NCBI GenBank assembly: GCA_044426345.1
Contig: JAWXUP010000020.1
Coordinates: 1 to 37,096, forward strand
Direction of reading: 5' to 3'
From: CAYJLC01 sp044426345
GTDB lineage: Bacteria > Bacillota > Clostridia > Oscillospirales > Butyricicoccaceae
DNA length: 37,096 nucleotides
The notes under the pieces were generated by a model. That model was not told the origin of the DNA. It saw only the letters and a program-made list of their open reading frames with translations, and searched no databases. The position numbers were made by a program, and so were the translations under genes. Numbering within the stretch: position 1 is the first letter of the stretch; the number at the start of each line of letters is the position of its first letter. Below, one piece after another: positions 23,326-31,378 of this stretch.

Positions 23326-25539
23326 ATGAAAATTTTAATGCTAATGGGTGGTGGCGACGTTGGTGGCGCAAAAACCCATATTATGTCGATTGCAAAAAAT
23401 TTATCGTGTGAGCACGATTTTAAACTGGTAAGCTTTCGCGATGGAGATTTTCCACGTGAGGCAATAGAGGCCGGTATCGACGTTGAAATTATATCTTCAA
23501 AAAATATAATTAAAGACAGACAAAATTTCATAAAATTAGTGCGTGAGTTTTCACCAGAAATAATACATTCGCACGGAGCAAAAGCAAATCTCTTTGCGGC
23601 ACAAACAAAATTTATGTTTGACATACCAACCGTGTCTACTGTGCATTCAGATTATAAGTTAGACTATTTAGGTATGCCACACAAACAATATACTTTCGGT
23701 GTGATAAATGCGATGTCATTGCGTAAACTTGATTTTTATATCTCAGTAGCTGGACGTATGAAACAAACTTTGATAAGCAGAAAATTCAATCCAAACAAAA
23801 TTTTCAAAATATATAACGGTATTGACTTTGAAGTAGAACCGAAAAATGCAGACCGTGTAGAATATTTTGCGAAATTTGGATATGAAATACACGAAAACGA
23901 CGTGATTTGTGGAATTGCTGCACGTCTTACAGAGGTAAAAGACTTTCCAACGTTATTTAACGCTTTCAAAATTGCATCAGACGAAAATCCTAATTTGAAA
24001 CTTGCAGTAGCTGGCGATGGCGAAGATAAAGATGAGCTTATAGAACTTGCTAAAAAACTTGGAATTTACGAGAAAATAATGTTCCTCGGTTGGATTTCAG
24101 ACGTATCGAATTTCTTCAGTTCGCTTGATATTAATATGCTGACATCAATTTCGGAAACATTTCCGTATTCAATTTTGGAAGGTATTTTGGAAGGTGCGTC
24201 TACAATTTGTTCAGACGTTGGTGGTATGAGTGAACTTATTGACACGGAAATTAACGGATATATTTTCACGCCACGAGATGTTGATGCTTTGGCAAAACAG
24301 ATGATAGATTTATCTATAAATCGTGAAAAAAGAGAGCATTTTGCAGAATTATTGTTCGCAAAAGCTAAGGCAGAGTTTTCGCTTAAATCTACTTACAACA
24401 CGCAAATTGAGATATATGAAAACTGTATTAAACGCTATAAACTTCAAAAAGAAAAACACCATAAAATCACAATTTGTGGAGCTTATGGCAAAGGAAATGC
24501 AGGCGATGACGCTATTTTGCGTGCGATTATCAACGAACTCAAGGATTTAGACGAAAATATTCCACTGTGTGTTATGTCGCGTTCGCCAGAAAATACCAAA
24601 AGGGATTACCACGTAAACTCAATTTTTACGTTCAATTGCTTTAAATTCCTTAGAAGTTTTGCGACGTCGAAAATATATATAAACGGTGGTGGTAGCTTAA
24701 TTCAAGACGTCACATCTACACGTTCGCTTTATTTCTATCTTTTCACACTTGCTAGTGCAAAAATTTGTGGTGCAAAGGTAATGATGTATGGTTGTGGTAT
24801 TGGACCTGTTGATGGTAAAGTGAACCGAAAAATCGCTGCGAAAGTAATAGATAAATACGTTGATGTGATAACTTTGCGTGATGAAATTTCTATTGATGAA
24901 CTTGAAATTTTGGGAGTTACACGTCCAAAAATCGTGTTAACTGCCGATCCTACGATGAATTTAAAACCAAACGAAGAGATTTTGGTGAAAAAAGCATTAA
25001 TGGAGGCTGAAATTCCAGAAAACAAACGATATATCGGTATCGGAGTGAGAAATTGGACAGGGCTTGGTGATGTTCTAGATGGAATTGCTCAAGGTATTGA
25101 ATATGCACACAAAAAACACGGATTAATTCCTGTATTTTTACCGATTGAATATCCGAGCGACCTTGTGCCGTCAGAAAAAATAGCCGAAAAACTTTCTTGC
25201 GAGAATTATATAATTAACACACGTCAATCTACTGAAACAACGATAGGTTTATTTGCGAAAATGGACTTAGTGCTAGGTGTTAGACTGCACTCACTTATTT
25301 TTTCAGCTGGAAATGGAGTGCCAGTTATCGGTATGTCTTACGATGTGAAAGTTGACGGATTTTTTAAATATATCGATTCTGATTTATGCGTAGATTTACG
25401 AAAAATCAATATAGAAACGCTTGAACATATGATTGATAAGGCGTTAACGCAAGAATATCACCAAAAAGTTATAGAAACTTCGGAAAAATTGCGTAATATG
25501 GAGCAATTAAATCTTGAAATTTTAAAAGAATTATTATAA
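23326..25539 (+). CDS. csaB: Fused GT4 glycosyltransferase - polysaccharide pyruvyl transferase CsaB
   Basis: A 737-aa two-domain protein. Residues 1 to about 372 are a complete GT-B glycosyltransferase of family GT4: GGGDVGGAKTHIMSIAKNL at the N-terminus, HSHGAKANLFA, then ARLTEVKDFPTLFNAF, the nucleotide-sugar site SETFPYSILEGILEGAS and a terminal helix. Residues about 379-737 are a full-length CsaB: ICGAYGKGNAGDDAILRAI, NGGGSLIQDVTSTRSLYFYL, YGCGIGPV, GVRNW and GVRLHSLIFSAGNGVPVIG. CsaB moves pyruvate from PEP onto N-acetylmannosamine of secondary wall polysaccharide, the group recognised by SLH domains of S-layer proteins. CsaB is often a stand-alone protein of 360-370 aa; here sugar addition and pyruvylation may be coupled. 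GGAGG precedes the ATG. It is followed 20 nt later by another glycosyltransferase. Confidence 0.9.
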   Translation: MKILMLMGGGDVGGAKTHIMSIAKNLSCEHDFKLVSFRDGDFPREAIEAGIDVEIISSKNIIKDRQNFIKLVREFSPEIIHSHGAKANLFAAQTKFMFDIPTVSTVHSDYKLDYLGMPHKQYTFGVINAMSLRKLDFYISVAGRMKQTLISRKFNPNKIFKIYNGIDFEVEPKNADRVEYFAKFGYEIHENDVICGIAARLTEVKDFPTLFNAFKIASDENPNLKLAVAGDGEDKDELIELAKKLGIYEKIMFLGWISDVSNFFSSLDINMLTSISETFPYSILEGILEGASTICSDVGGMSELIDTEINGYIFTPRDVDALAKQMIDLSINREKREHFAELLFAKAKAEFSLKSTYNTQIEIYENCIKRYKLQKEKHHKITICGAYGKGNAGDDAILRAIINELKDLDENIPLCVMSRSPENTKRDYHVNSIFTFNCFKFLRSFATSKIYINGGGSLIQDVTSTRSLYFYLFTLASAKICGAKVMMYGCGIGPVDGKVNRKIAAKVIDKYVDVITLRDEISIDELEILGVTRPKIVLTADPTMNLKPNEEILVKKALMEAEIPENKRYIGIGVRNWTGLGDVLDGIAQGIEYAHKKHGLIPVFLPIEYPSDLVPSEKIAEKLSCENYIINTRQSTETTIGLFAKMDLVLGVRLHSLIFSAGNGVPVIGMSYDVKVDGFFKYIDSDLCVDLRKINIETLEHMIDKALTQEYHQKVIETSEKLRNMEQLNLEILKELL

Positions 25540-25559
25540 AAAACCTAAGAGGAAATACT

Positions 25560-26711
25560 ATGAAAAAAATTGTATGCTTGTCAACCACAAGCTTTGACCC
25601 ACTACCAACGAGAAAACAAAATATTATGACAAGACTGCCAGATTGCGAAGTGTTATATTTTGACCCACCAGTGTCATTTATCGCACCACTTAAAGATAAA
25701 ACGGCATTCAAAAAAGTGTTTCGTTTCTTAAAAAAACCATACAATCCGAAAAAAAATATAACCGTGTATTCAATGCCACCAGTTATACCTTTTTTTAATA
25801 AAATTCGTTTTGTAAATAAAGTAAATCAATTTTTCGCATCGGTTTACGTAAATTCAAAAATCACAAAGCATAACTTTCACGATGTACTTTTGTGGTGTTA
25901 TTCACCATCATCGTGCGATATTGTTGACAGAATACAGCACAAACACTTAGTTTATGACTGCGTTGACCGTCATAGTGGCTATGTTGGAATGATAAATCCA
26001 CAAATTGTTGATAATATGGAAAAAGACCTTGCGAAAAAATCGAGCATAGTTTTTTCTACAGCAATAGGTTTGCACGAAACGTTGATTAAGCATAATCAAA
26101 ACGCATATATGATACCAAATGGGTGTGCTTATGAGTTGTTTTCTAAAGCAAATAGCAAAGATTTTGCGATACCACAGGAGCTAAAAGATGTACGTGGTAA
26201 AGTTTTCGGATTTGTTGGTATGTTGCAAGAATGCATCGCTTATGATTATATCGAAGAATTGGCGAAATCACGTCCACAAGATACTATTATTTTTATCGGA
26301 AGAACATTACCTGGTGTTAGTATAGAGCATTTGAAAAAATACGATAACATAATTTTTAGAGGACTAGTTCCACAAGCAGAGTTACCAGCATATATTTCAC
26401 GATTTGATGTTTGCTTAAATACATTTACTAGTGGAATGCTATCAAAAGACGTAAGTCCGTTGAAATTTTACGAATATTTAGCAACAGGAAAGCCGATTGT
26501 TTCGACAAAAGAACCTTTGCAAGTTGCTGATTTTGCCGATTGCATTTATATCGCTGAGAGCAAAGAGGAATTTTTGGTTCAATGCCAAAATGCTCTTGAT
26601 GAGCACGGTGAAGAAAAAATAAAAACTCGTATGAATTGTGGTAAAATGTGTTCTTGGACAGAACGAGTGAAGCAAATGCATAAGATTTTAGACGGACAAT
26701 ATATGTATTAA
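25560..26711 (+). CDS. Glycosyltransferase, TuaH-like (GT-B fold)
   Basis: A 383-aa cytosolic glycosyltransferase. The N-terminus (CLSTTSFDPLPTRKQNIMTRL, then VLYFDPP) resembles the TuaH group of teichuronic acid and exopolysaccharide transferases. The C-terminal half has typical GT-B elements: MIPNGCAYELFS, FGFVGMLQE, FIGRTLPG and the donor-site block SPLKFYEYLATGKPIVST with its conserved glutamates. Donor and acceptor sugars are unknown. The start has AGAGG 7 nt upstream. It follows the GT4-CsaB gene by 20 nt, so both probably build the same pyruvylated wall polysaccharide. No clear terminator follows; the pta promoter lies about 75 nt downstream. Confidence 0.85.
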   Translation: MKKIVCLSTTSFDPLPTRKQNIMTRLPDCEVLYFDPPVSFIAPLKDKTAFKKVFRFLKKPYNPKKNITVYSMPPVIPFFNKIRFVNKVNQFFASVYVNSKITKHNFHDVLLWCYSPSSCDIVDRIQHKHLVYDCVDRHSGYVGMINPQIVDNMEKDLAKKSSIVFSTAIGLHETLIKHNQNAYMIPNGCAYELFSKANSKDFAIPQELKDVRGKVFGFVGMLQECIAYDYIEELAKSRPQDTIIFIGRTLPGVSIEHLKKYDNIIFRGLVPQAELPAYISRFDVCLNTFTSGMLSKDVSPLKFYEYLATGKPIVSTKEPLQVADFADCIYIAESKEEFLVQCQNALDEHGEEKIKTRMNCGKMCSWTERVKQMHKILDGQYMY

Positions 26712-26785
26712 ATGGCAAATGTAACGAATGACACAAAGTATAAGGTTATCGTTAAAAATAAGACATATTAATTATATAAATGTAC

Positions 26786-26814
26786 TTGCGAAAGCGAAAA
26801 AATTACGGTATACT
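26786..26814 (+). promoter_or_regulatory. Promoter of pta
   Basis: TTGCGA (26786-26791) and TATACT (26809-26814) are 17 nt apart, giving a leader of about 85 nt before the pta ATG. The leader has no obvious structured element or T-run. Confidence 0.65.
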
Positions 26815-26904
26815 ATATATAATAGCAGAGTTTGGAGTTATTTGGGTTAGAAATCAAATAAACCATTTGCGTATATAGAAAAGTAAAAATTTGGAGGAAT
26901 TATT

Positions 26905-27903
26905 ATGTTTGAAAATTTAGTAGAAATTTTAAAAGCAAATCCACGTAAAATCGTGTTTACAGAAGGTCACGACCCTCGTATTCAAGAAGCAGCAGTTAGA
27001 CTTAAAAACGAAGGCTACTTAGCACCAATTCTAATTGGTACAGATGAAGCAATCGCTGAAACTGCTACAAAAGGTGGTTTTGACGTTGATGGTATCATCA
27101 AAATTGATCCAGCTACATATGGCAAAATGGACGAAATGGTTGAAGCTATGGTTGCACTTCGTAAAGGCAAAATGTCTGCAGAAGATTGCAAAGCTGCTCT
27201 TTCAAAAGGTAACTATTTTGGTACAATGCTTGTTAAAATGGGTGAAGCAGATGCACTTCTAGGTGGTGCTACTTATTCAACAGCAGATACAGTACGTCCT
27301 GCATTACAACTTATTAAAACTAAACCAGGCGCACACTTAGTAAGTTCTTGTTTCATCATGGCACGTGATGAAGAATTACTTGCAATGGGTGACTGTGCTA
27401 TTAATATCGACTACCAAGATACTTTGGATAAAGAAGGCAATGTTGTATTATCAGCGGCAGCTAAACTTGCTGAAGTGGGTGTTGAAACAGCAAAAACAGC
27501 AAAAACTTTCGGTATTGACCCTAAAGTTGCGTTTTTATCATTCTCAACAAAAGGATCAGGTAAAGGTGCTGGCGTTGATCTTGCTAGAAATGCTTGTGCA
27601 GCTGCAAAAGAAATGGCTCCTGAATTTGACATCGACGGTGAAATGCAATTTGATGCAGCAGTTTCTCCAGTTGTTGGACAACTTAAATTCCCTGGCTCTA
27701 AAGTTGCAGGATATGCTAACACATTTATTTTCCCAGAAATACAATCTGGTAACATTGGCTACAAAATAGCTCAACGTTTAGGTGGTTTCGCTGCTTACGG
27801 ACCAATTCTTCAAGGATTAAACGCACCAATCAATGATTTATCTCGTGGTTGTGATGCTGAAGAAGTTTACAATATGGCTATCATAACAGCAGCAATGGCG
27901 TAA
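26905..27903 (+). CDS. pta: Phosphate acetyltransferase
   Basis: A 332-aa enzyme converting acetyl-CoA and phosphate to acetyl phosphate, feeding acetate kinase (AckA at 2600-3793). It is the short single-domain type, about 330 aa, with the PTA_PTB fold throughout. Landmarks are KIVFTEGHDPRIQEAAVRL at the N-terminus, LLGGATYSTADTVRPALQLI, FLSFSTKGSGKG, GEMQFDAAVSP, FPGSKVAGYANTFIFPEIQ and YKIAQRLGG. GGAGG lies eight bases before the ATG. It is monocistronic with its own promoter and terminator, unlike the pta-ackA operon of many Clostridia. Codon choice near the start is regular, consistent with high expression (impression only). Confidence 0.97.
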   Translation: MFENLVEILKANPRKIVFTEGHDPRIQEAAVRLKNEGYLAPILIGTDEAIAETATKGGFDVDGIIKIDPATYGKMDEMVEAMVALRKGKMSAEDCKAALSKGNYFGTMLVKMGEADALLGGATYSTADTVRPALQLIKTKPGAHLVSSCFIMARDEELLAMGDCAINIDYQDTLDKEGNVVLSAAAKLAEVGVETAKTAKTFGIDPKVAFLSFSTKGSGKGAGVDLARNACAAAKEMAPEFDIDGEMQFDAAVSPVVGQLKFPGSKVAGYANTFIFPEIQSGNIGYKIAQRLGGFAAYGPILQGLNAPINDLSRGCDAEEVYNMAIITAAMA

Positions 27904-27916
27904 ATTTTAATATTTT

Positions 27917-27962
27917 ATCCCTATCAAATCAATCTCAAGGTTGGTCTGATAGGGATTTTTTT
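27917..27962 (+). terminator. Rho-independent terminator of pta
   Basis: The arms atccctatca and tgatagggat form a 10-bp stem across a 20-nt loop, followed by TTTTTT. It begins 13 nt past the pta stop. Confidence 0.85.
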
Positions 27963-28009
27963 GTTGCATCGTATTTTACAACATACCGTCACCTGAAAAC
28001 AATGCACTA

Positions 28010-28102
28010 GTAGGGGCGAACAGTGTTCGCCCGTAACCACGCAATAAAAATATCGCCTAATAAAAACATTACACAGTGTAGGGTGGGGGCTTGCTCCCAC
28101 CG
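28010..28102. repeat. Palindromic repeat modules, leading part of the second cluster
   Basis: A module gtagg-ggcgaacagtgttcgcccg at 28010-28034 is the same type as 19103-19130. A second at 28078-28102 has the stem ggtgggggc/gctcccacc. Both start with gtaggg and are separated by an A/T-rich linker. Together with the tandem array that follows they fill most of the 546-nt gap between pta and the Na/Pi cotransporter gene. Confidence 0.75.
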
Positions 28103-28106
28103 TTAA

Positions 28107-28375
28107 TAAAATCTGCAATAATTATATTTTAAATGTATGTATTGGTGTGGCACGGGCGAACACAGTTCGCCCCTACATGGTGCATATGTTTTGGGTGAAT
28201 ATATTTTACAATACGGCACGGGCGAACACAGTTCGCCCCTACAAGGTGCATATGTTTTGTGCGAATATATTTTACAACACGGCACGGGCGAACACAGTTC
28301 GCCCCTACATGGTGCATATGTTTTGGGTAAATATATTTTACAACACGGCACGGGCGAACACAGTTCGCCCCTACG
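28107..28375. repeat. 66-bp tandem repeat array built on the gggcgaac palindrome
   Basis: Three full 66-bp units begin at 28151, 28217 and 28283, and a partial fourth at 28349 breaks off after the palindrome. Each unit has a palindromic head (gggcgaac-aca-gttcgccc, then cctaca) and an A/T-rich body (ggtgcatatg, ttttgg, atatattttacaa). Units differ by only a few substitutions. The leader, 28107-28150 (aatctgca, atattttaaatg), is related to the linker at 19208-19245. Because 66 is divisible by three, several frames stay open through the array on both strands; these are artefacts, not genes. Confidence 0.85.
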
Positions 28376-28397
28376 ATAAAACAATTCAAAATACTAT

Positions 28398-28429
28398 AAA
28401 AAAGACGTAGGACTAAAAAATCCTACGTC
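28398..28429 (-). terminator. Rho-independent terminator of the Na/Pi cotransporter gene
   Basis: A 9-bp perfect stem, gacgtagga with tcctacgtc, has an 8-nt loop and is followed by TTTTTT on the minus strand. It lies 21 nt past the stop. Confidence 0.88.
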
Positions 28430-28449
28430 AAATTTTATTTATTTTTAAA

Positions 28450-30213
28450 TTAAACCATATTTTTAAGATATTTTTCTTCAAAAGCAGCTAGTTTTGATAG
28501 ATATGGTTGTTCTTGTTTGTTTCTTGAAATTAAGTATGAGTGAGTATTAAAACCTTCGGCACCGTTTACTTGTTGGATAATATAAATAGCAATGTTTGAA
28601 CAGTGGTCTGAGATTTTTTCTAAATCGTGTACTAAATCTAAGAAGTAGTGACCGCTGTCGATTGAACATTTATCATCATTTAGACGATTTAGGTGGTTAG
28701 TTTTTAGAAGTTCACGCATCATATCGATAACATCTTCAAGAGGTTCTATGCTTGTTGCAAGCTCTGCATCACGAGTTTGATATACTTTGTGAGTTAATGC
28801 TAAAACTTCATCAACTGCAGATATCATAATTTTAAGTTCTTCGAAAGCCTCTTCATTTAATCTGATGTTTGAAGCTTGAAGTTCTGTGCAAGTTCTTAAA
28901 ATGCTGTCTGAGTAGTCACCAATTTTTTCAAAATCAGCAAGAGTACGTAGCATTTCCATATGTAGCATTTTTGGAGCACCGAAAGCAAGACCACTGATGC
29001 CTAGAAGGTATTTTGAAATTTCAACTTCAGCAGTGTCTAGGAATTTTTCGTTTGCTGCAAAATCGTCTGCATTAGGAATTTCACCCTTTGTAAATTGTTG
29101 AGTTGCAAGGGAATAGTTTTCGCAAGCTTTTTCAGACATAATGCCGATACAATATCCACATTGTTCTAGAGCAAGTTCTGGAGAATTATAGAAACGTTTA
29201 TCAAGTCTTGAAAGAGGACTTTCAGGAACTTTTTCGTAAGGTATAGTTTTTTCTGCCATACGAACTAAAACTTTGTTAAATGGAACAAAGAATAGTACAA
29301 CTAATATGTTGAAAATTGAGTGGAAATTGGCGATACCAGCTTTGTCTATATTTTCATTCCAAAAATCGAAACCGATTATTGAATTTAGAGAATAAATTGC
29401 GATTAAAAACAGCGCAGTACCAATAAAGTTAAAGTAAAAGTGAACACAAGCTGCTCTTTTTGCGTTTTTGTTTGCATTTAGAGAAGATAAAATCGCTGTG
29501 ATACAAGTACCGATATTTTGACCTAAAATGATAGGAATAGCAGCAGCGTAAGTTATCATACCAGTAGTAGATAATGCTTGTAAAATACCAACTGATGCAG
29601 ATGAACTTTGAATAACTGCAGTTACTAAAGCACCAACGATAACACCTAAAATTGGGTTTGTAAACATAATAAATAGCTGTTGGAACTCTGGGATTTCTTT
29701 AAGTGGAGAAACAGCGCCTTCCATGGTGGACATACCAATGAAAAGTATACCAAATCCGATTAAAATTGTCCCAATATCGTGTTTTTTCTTGCTTTTACAA
29801 GCTACTAATAAAATAACACCGACTAAAATTGCAATATACGCAAAGTTTGCAGGTTTTATAAGTGTCATAAAAACATTGCCAGTGATAGCAGAACCATTGT
29901 CTAAACGTAGTATTTGTGCAGTAATTGTAGTACCGATGTTAGCACCTAAAATAATACCGACAGACTGCGAAAGGTTCATAATACCAGCATTAACAAAACC
30001 GATAACCATAACGGTTGTTGCAGATGAACTTTGAATAACAAGAGTTACTAAAAGTCCCATTGAAATAGCTTTAAAAAGATTACCTGCAACGGTTTCTAGT
30101 GTTTTTTCAAGCTTTGAGCCAGCGACTTTTTCAAGCCCATTTCCCATAATGGTCATACCATAGATGAACATAGCAAGTCCACCAAATAGTTTGACGAATG
30201 ACATTAAATTCAT
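28450..30213 (-). CDS. Na/Pi cotransporter family protein with PhoU-like C-terminal domain
   Basis: A 587-aa membrane protein. The N-terminal ~340 residues are two inverted PF02690 repeats, each with the substrate-site motif QSSSA (VIQSSSATTVMVIGF and VIQSSSASVGILQAL) plus GANIGTT and GQNIGTC. The C-terminal ~230 residues are a soluble helical PhoU-like bundle (for example EMLRTLADFEKIGDYSDSIL and HDLEKISDHCSNIAIYI), with the E/D-x-x-x-D metal-binding pattern. Such proteins (YjbB/NptA-like) move phosphate with Na+; direction and regulation by the PhoU tail vary. GGAG lies eight bases before the ATG. It is monocistronic with a near-consensus promoter. No pst or pho genes are nearby. Confidence 0.92.
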   Translation of the reverse strand: MNLMSFVKLFGGLAMFIYGMTIMGNGLEKVAGSKLEKTLETVAGNLFKAISMGLLVTLVIQSSSATTVMVIGFVNAGIMNLSQSVGIILGANIGTTITAQILRLDNGSAITGNVFMTLIKPANFAYIAILVGVILLVACKSKKKHDIGTILIGFGILFIGMSTMEGAVSPLKEIPEFQQLFIMFTNPILGVIVGALVTAVIQSSSASVGILQALSTTGMITYAAAIPIILGQNIGTCITAILSSLNANKNAKRAACVHFYFNFIGTALFLIAIYSLNSIIGFDFWNENIDKAGIANFHSIFNILVVLFFVPFNKVLVRMAEKTIPYEKVPESPLSRLDKRFYNSPELALEQCGYCIGIMSEKACENYSLATQQFTKGEIPNADDFAANEKFLDTAEVEISKYLLGISGLAFGAPKMLHMEMLRTLADFEKIGDYSDSILRTCTELQASNIRLNEEAFEELKIMISAVDEVLALTHKVYQTRDAELATSIEPLEDVIDMMRELLKTNHLNRLNDDKCSIDSGHYFLDLVHDLEKISDHCSNIAIYIIQQVNGAEGFNTHSYLISRNKQEQPYLSKLAAFEEKYLKNMV

Positions 30214-30240
30214 AATTATTCTCCAATATTCAATAATTTA

Positions 30241-30255
30241 TTGCTTTAAAAGCAA
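30241..30255 (-). promoter_or_regulatory. Small palindrome just downstream of the Na/Pi gene promoter
   Basis: TTGCTTT-A-AAAGCAA is a 7-bp inverted repeat around one base, at about +8 to +22 of the predicted transcript. Its position suits an operator, but the sequence is A/T-rich and no regulator is known, so this is speculative. Confidence 0.3.
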
Positions 30256-30268
30256 ACCATATATACTA

Positions 30269-30298
30269 ATTATAAAAGATAATAGGTTATAATGTCAA
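30269..30298 (-). promoter_or_regulatory. Near-consensus SigA promoter of the Na/Pi cotransporter gene
   Basis: On the minus strand, TTGACA (30293-30298) and TATAAT (30269-30274) are 18 nt apart; both hexamers are perfect. The 352-nt gap 30214-30565 holds this promoter, the tagA promoter and otherwise A/T-rich sequence. Confidence 0.8.
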
Positions 30299-30513
30299 TA
30301 TAAAATTTAATAATAACATAACAATATTAAGAATAAATAAAATTTAGGTAAAATTTGCCTTGAAAATATTGCAATTTATACATTTAAACTTAAAATATTT
30401 TATATAAAATAACATTTAGAGCCGAAAATTATGTAGAAAAATTAACATAAAAAGCTAATAATAAAAACATTTGCCAAAAGCTAAAAAATGTTTACAATAT
30501 ATACTTGTAAAAC

Positions 30514-30541
30514 TTGCAAAAATGGTATAAAATAATATAAT
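30514..30541 (+). promoter_or_regulatory. Promoter of the tagA-to-alaS gene run
   Basis: TTGCAA (30514-30519) and TATAAT (30536-30541) are 16 nt apart, with a leader of about 18 nt before the tagA ATG. A nearby alternative (TTGTAA at 30505 with TATAAA at 30526) has only 15 nt spacing. Confidence 0.6.
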
Positions 30542-30565
30542 GAGAAAATATAGAATGGGGATATT

Positions 30566-31294
30566 ATGGAAACGATAAATATTCTAGGTATAAATTTTAA
30601 TAATATAACTTTAAACGGAGCTACTGACTATGCGATGGATTGTATAAATCGCAAAGATAAAGGTTATGTAGTAACTCCGAATTCTGAAATAGCGTATATG
30701 AGTCTTGAAGATGGAGATCTTTTAAATACAATAAATTCGGCCAAATTAGTATTGCCAGATGGTATCGGAATTATCCACGCTGGGAAAATTTTAAAAACTC
30801 CACTAAAACAAAAAGTAGCTGGTGTTGAATTTTCAGAGCAATTGGTTAGTAAAATGGCGCAAGAGAAAAAATCATTGTTCGTTTTGGGTGGAAAACCTGA
30901 AGTTGCACAAAAAGCTTGCCAAAATCTTGCTCAAAAATACGAAGGTCTGGTTATCGCAGGATATAAAGACGGATATTTCAAAGATGAACAAGAGGCGATT
31001 GATGCGATAAACGCACAAGATGTTGATGTTTTATTTGTTTGTTTGGGTGCTCCAAAACAAGAAAAATTCATAAGCAGAAACTTTGAAAAATTAAACGCTA
31101 CAATAATATGTGGTGTTGGAGGTTCGGCAGATGTTTTTGCAGGAGAGGCAAAACGTGCACCAGATATTTTCGTAAAACTAGGACTGGAATGGTTTTATAG
31201 ATTGCTAAAACAGCCAACTAGAGTAGGGAGAATGACTAGATTACCATTATTTTTGGTGGAAGTTGTAAAGTATAAAAAGAGAAATGCTGTATGA
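30566..31294 (+). CDS. tagA: WecG/TagA/CpsF family glycosyltransferase (GT26)
   Basis: A 242-aa peripheral membrane enzyme. Members add N-acetylmannosamine to GlcNAc-PP-undecaprenol, the committed linkage step of wall teichoic acids and secondary wall polysaccharides. Landmarks are VVTPNSEIAYMSLED (GT26 core with T-P-N), VLPDGIGIIHAGKIL holding the catalytic Asp, FVLGGKPEVAQKA, VDVLFVCLGAPKQEKFI and GVGGSADVFAGEAKRAP. A basic C-terminus (KYKKRNAV) suits membrane association. Its ManNAc product is the residue that CsaB pyruvylates, so it likely works with the gene at 23326 despite the distance (inference). The ATG has a GGGG site 7 nt upstream. The exact acceptor, and hence TagA versus WecG, is not certain. 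Confidence 0.9.
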   Translation: METINILGINFNNITLNGATDYAMDCINRKDKGYVVTPNSEIAYMSLEDGDLLNTINSAKLVLPDGIGIIHAGKILKTPLKQKVAGVEFSEQLVSKMAQEKKSLFVLGGKPEVAQKACQNLAQKYEGLVIAGYKDGYFKDEQEAIDAINAQDVDVLFVCLGAPKQEKFISRNFEKLNATIICGVGGSADVFAGEAKRAPDIFVKLGLEWFYRLLKQPTRVGRMTRLPLFLVEVVKYKKRNAV

Positions 31295-31378
31295 TTGAGT
31301 AAAAGATTACAGTAGAAAATATTTTGGTCTTTAAAAATGAGAAAAAATAGAGAAAATTTGAAAAAATAGGAGAAAATT

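Noticed and set aside
26905..27903. Long alternate frames inside pta
   Set aside because: They have low-complexity K/L/Q-rich translations with no ribosome sites; they are shadows of the true pta frame.
28151..28373. CRISPR-like array: palindromic 'repeats' at regular 66-bp spacing
   Set aside because: The sequences between the palindromes are nearly identical from unit to unit, unlike spacers. The unit also occurs in dispersed single form elsewhere, and no cas gene is present.
28103..28410. Four overlapping reading frames of 80-93 codons through the tandem repeat
   Set aside because: They exist only because the 66-bp unit is a multiple of three. They repeat the same peptide, lack ribosome sites and lie on both strands.
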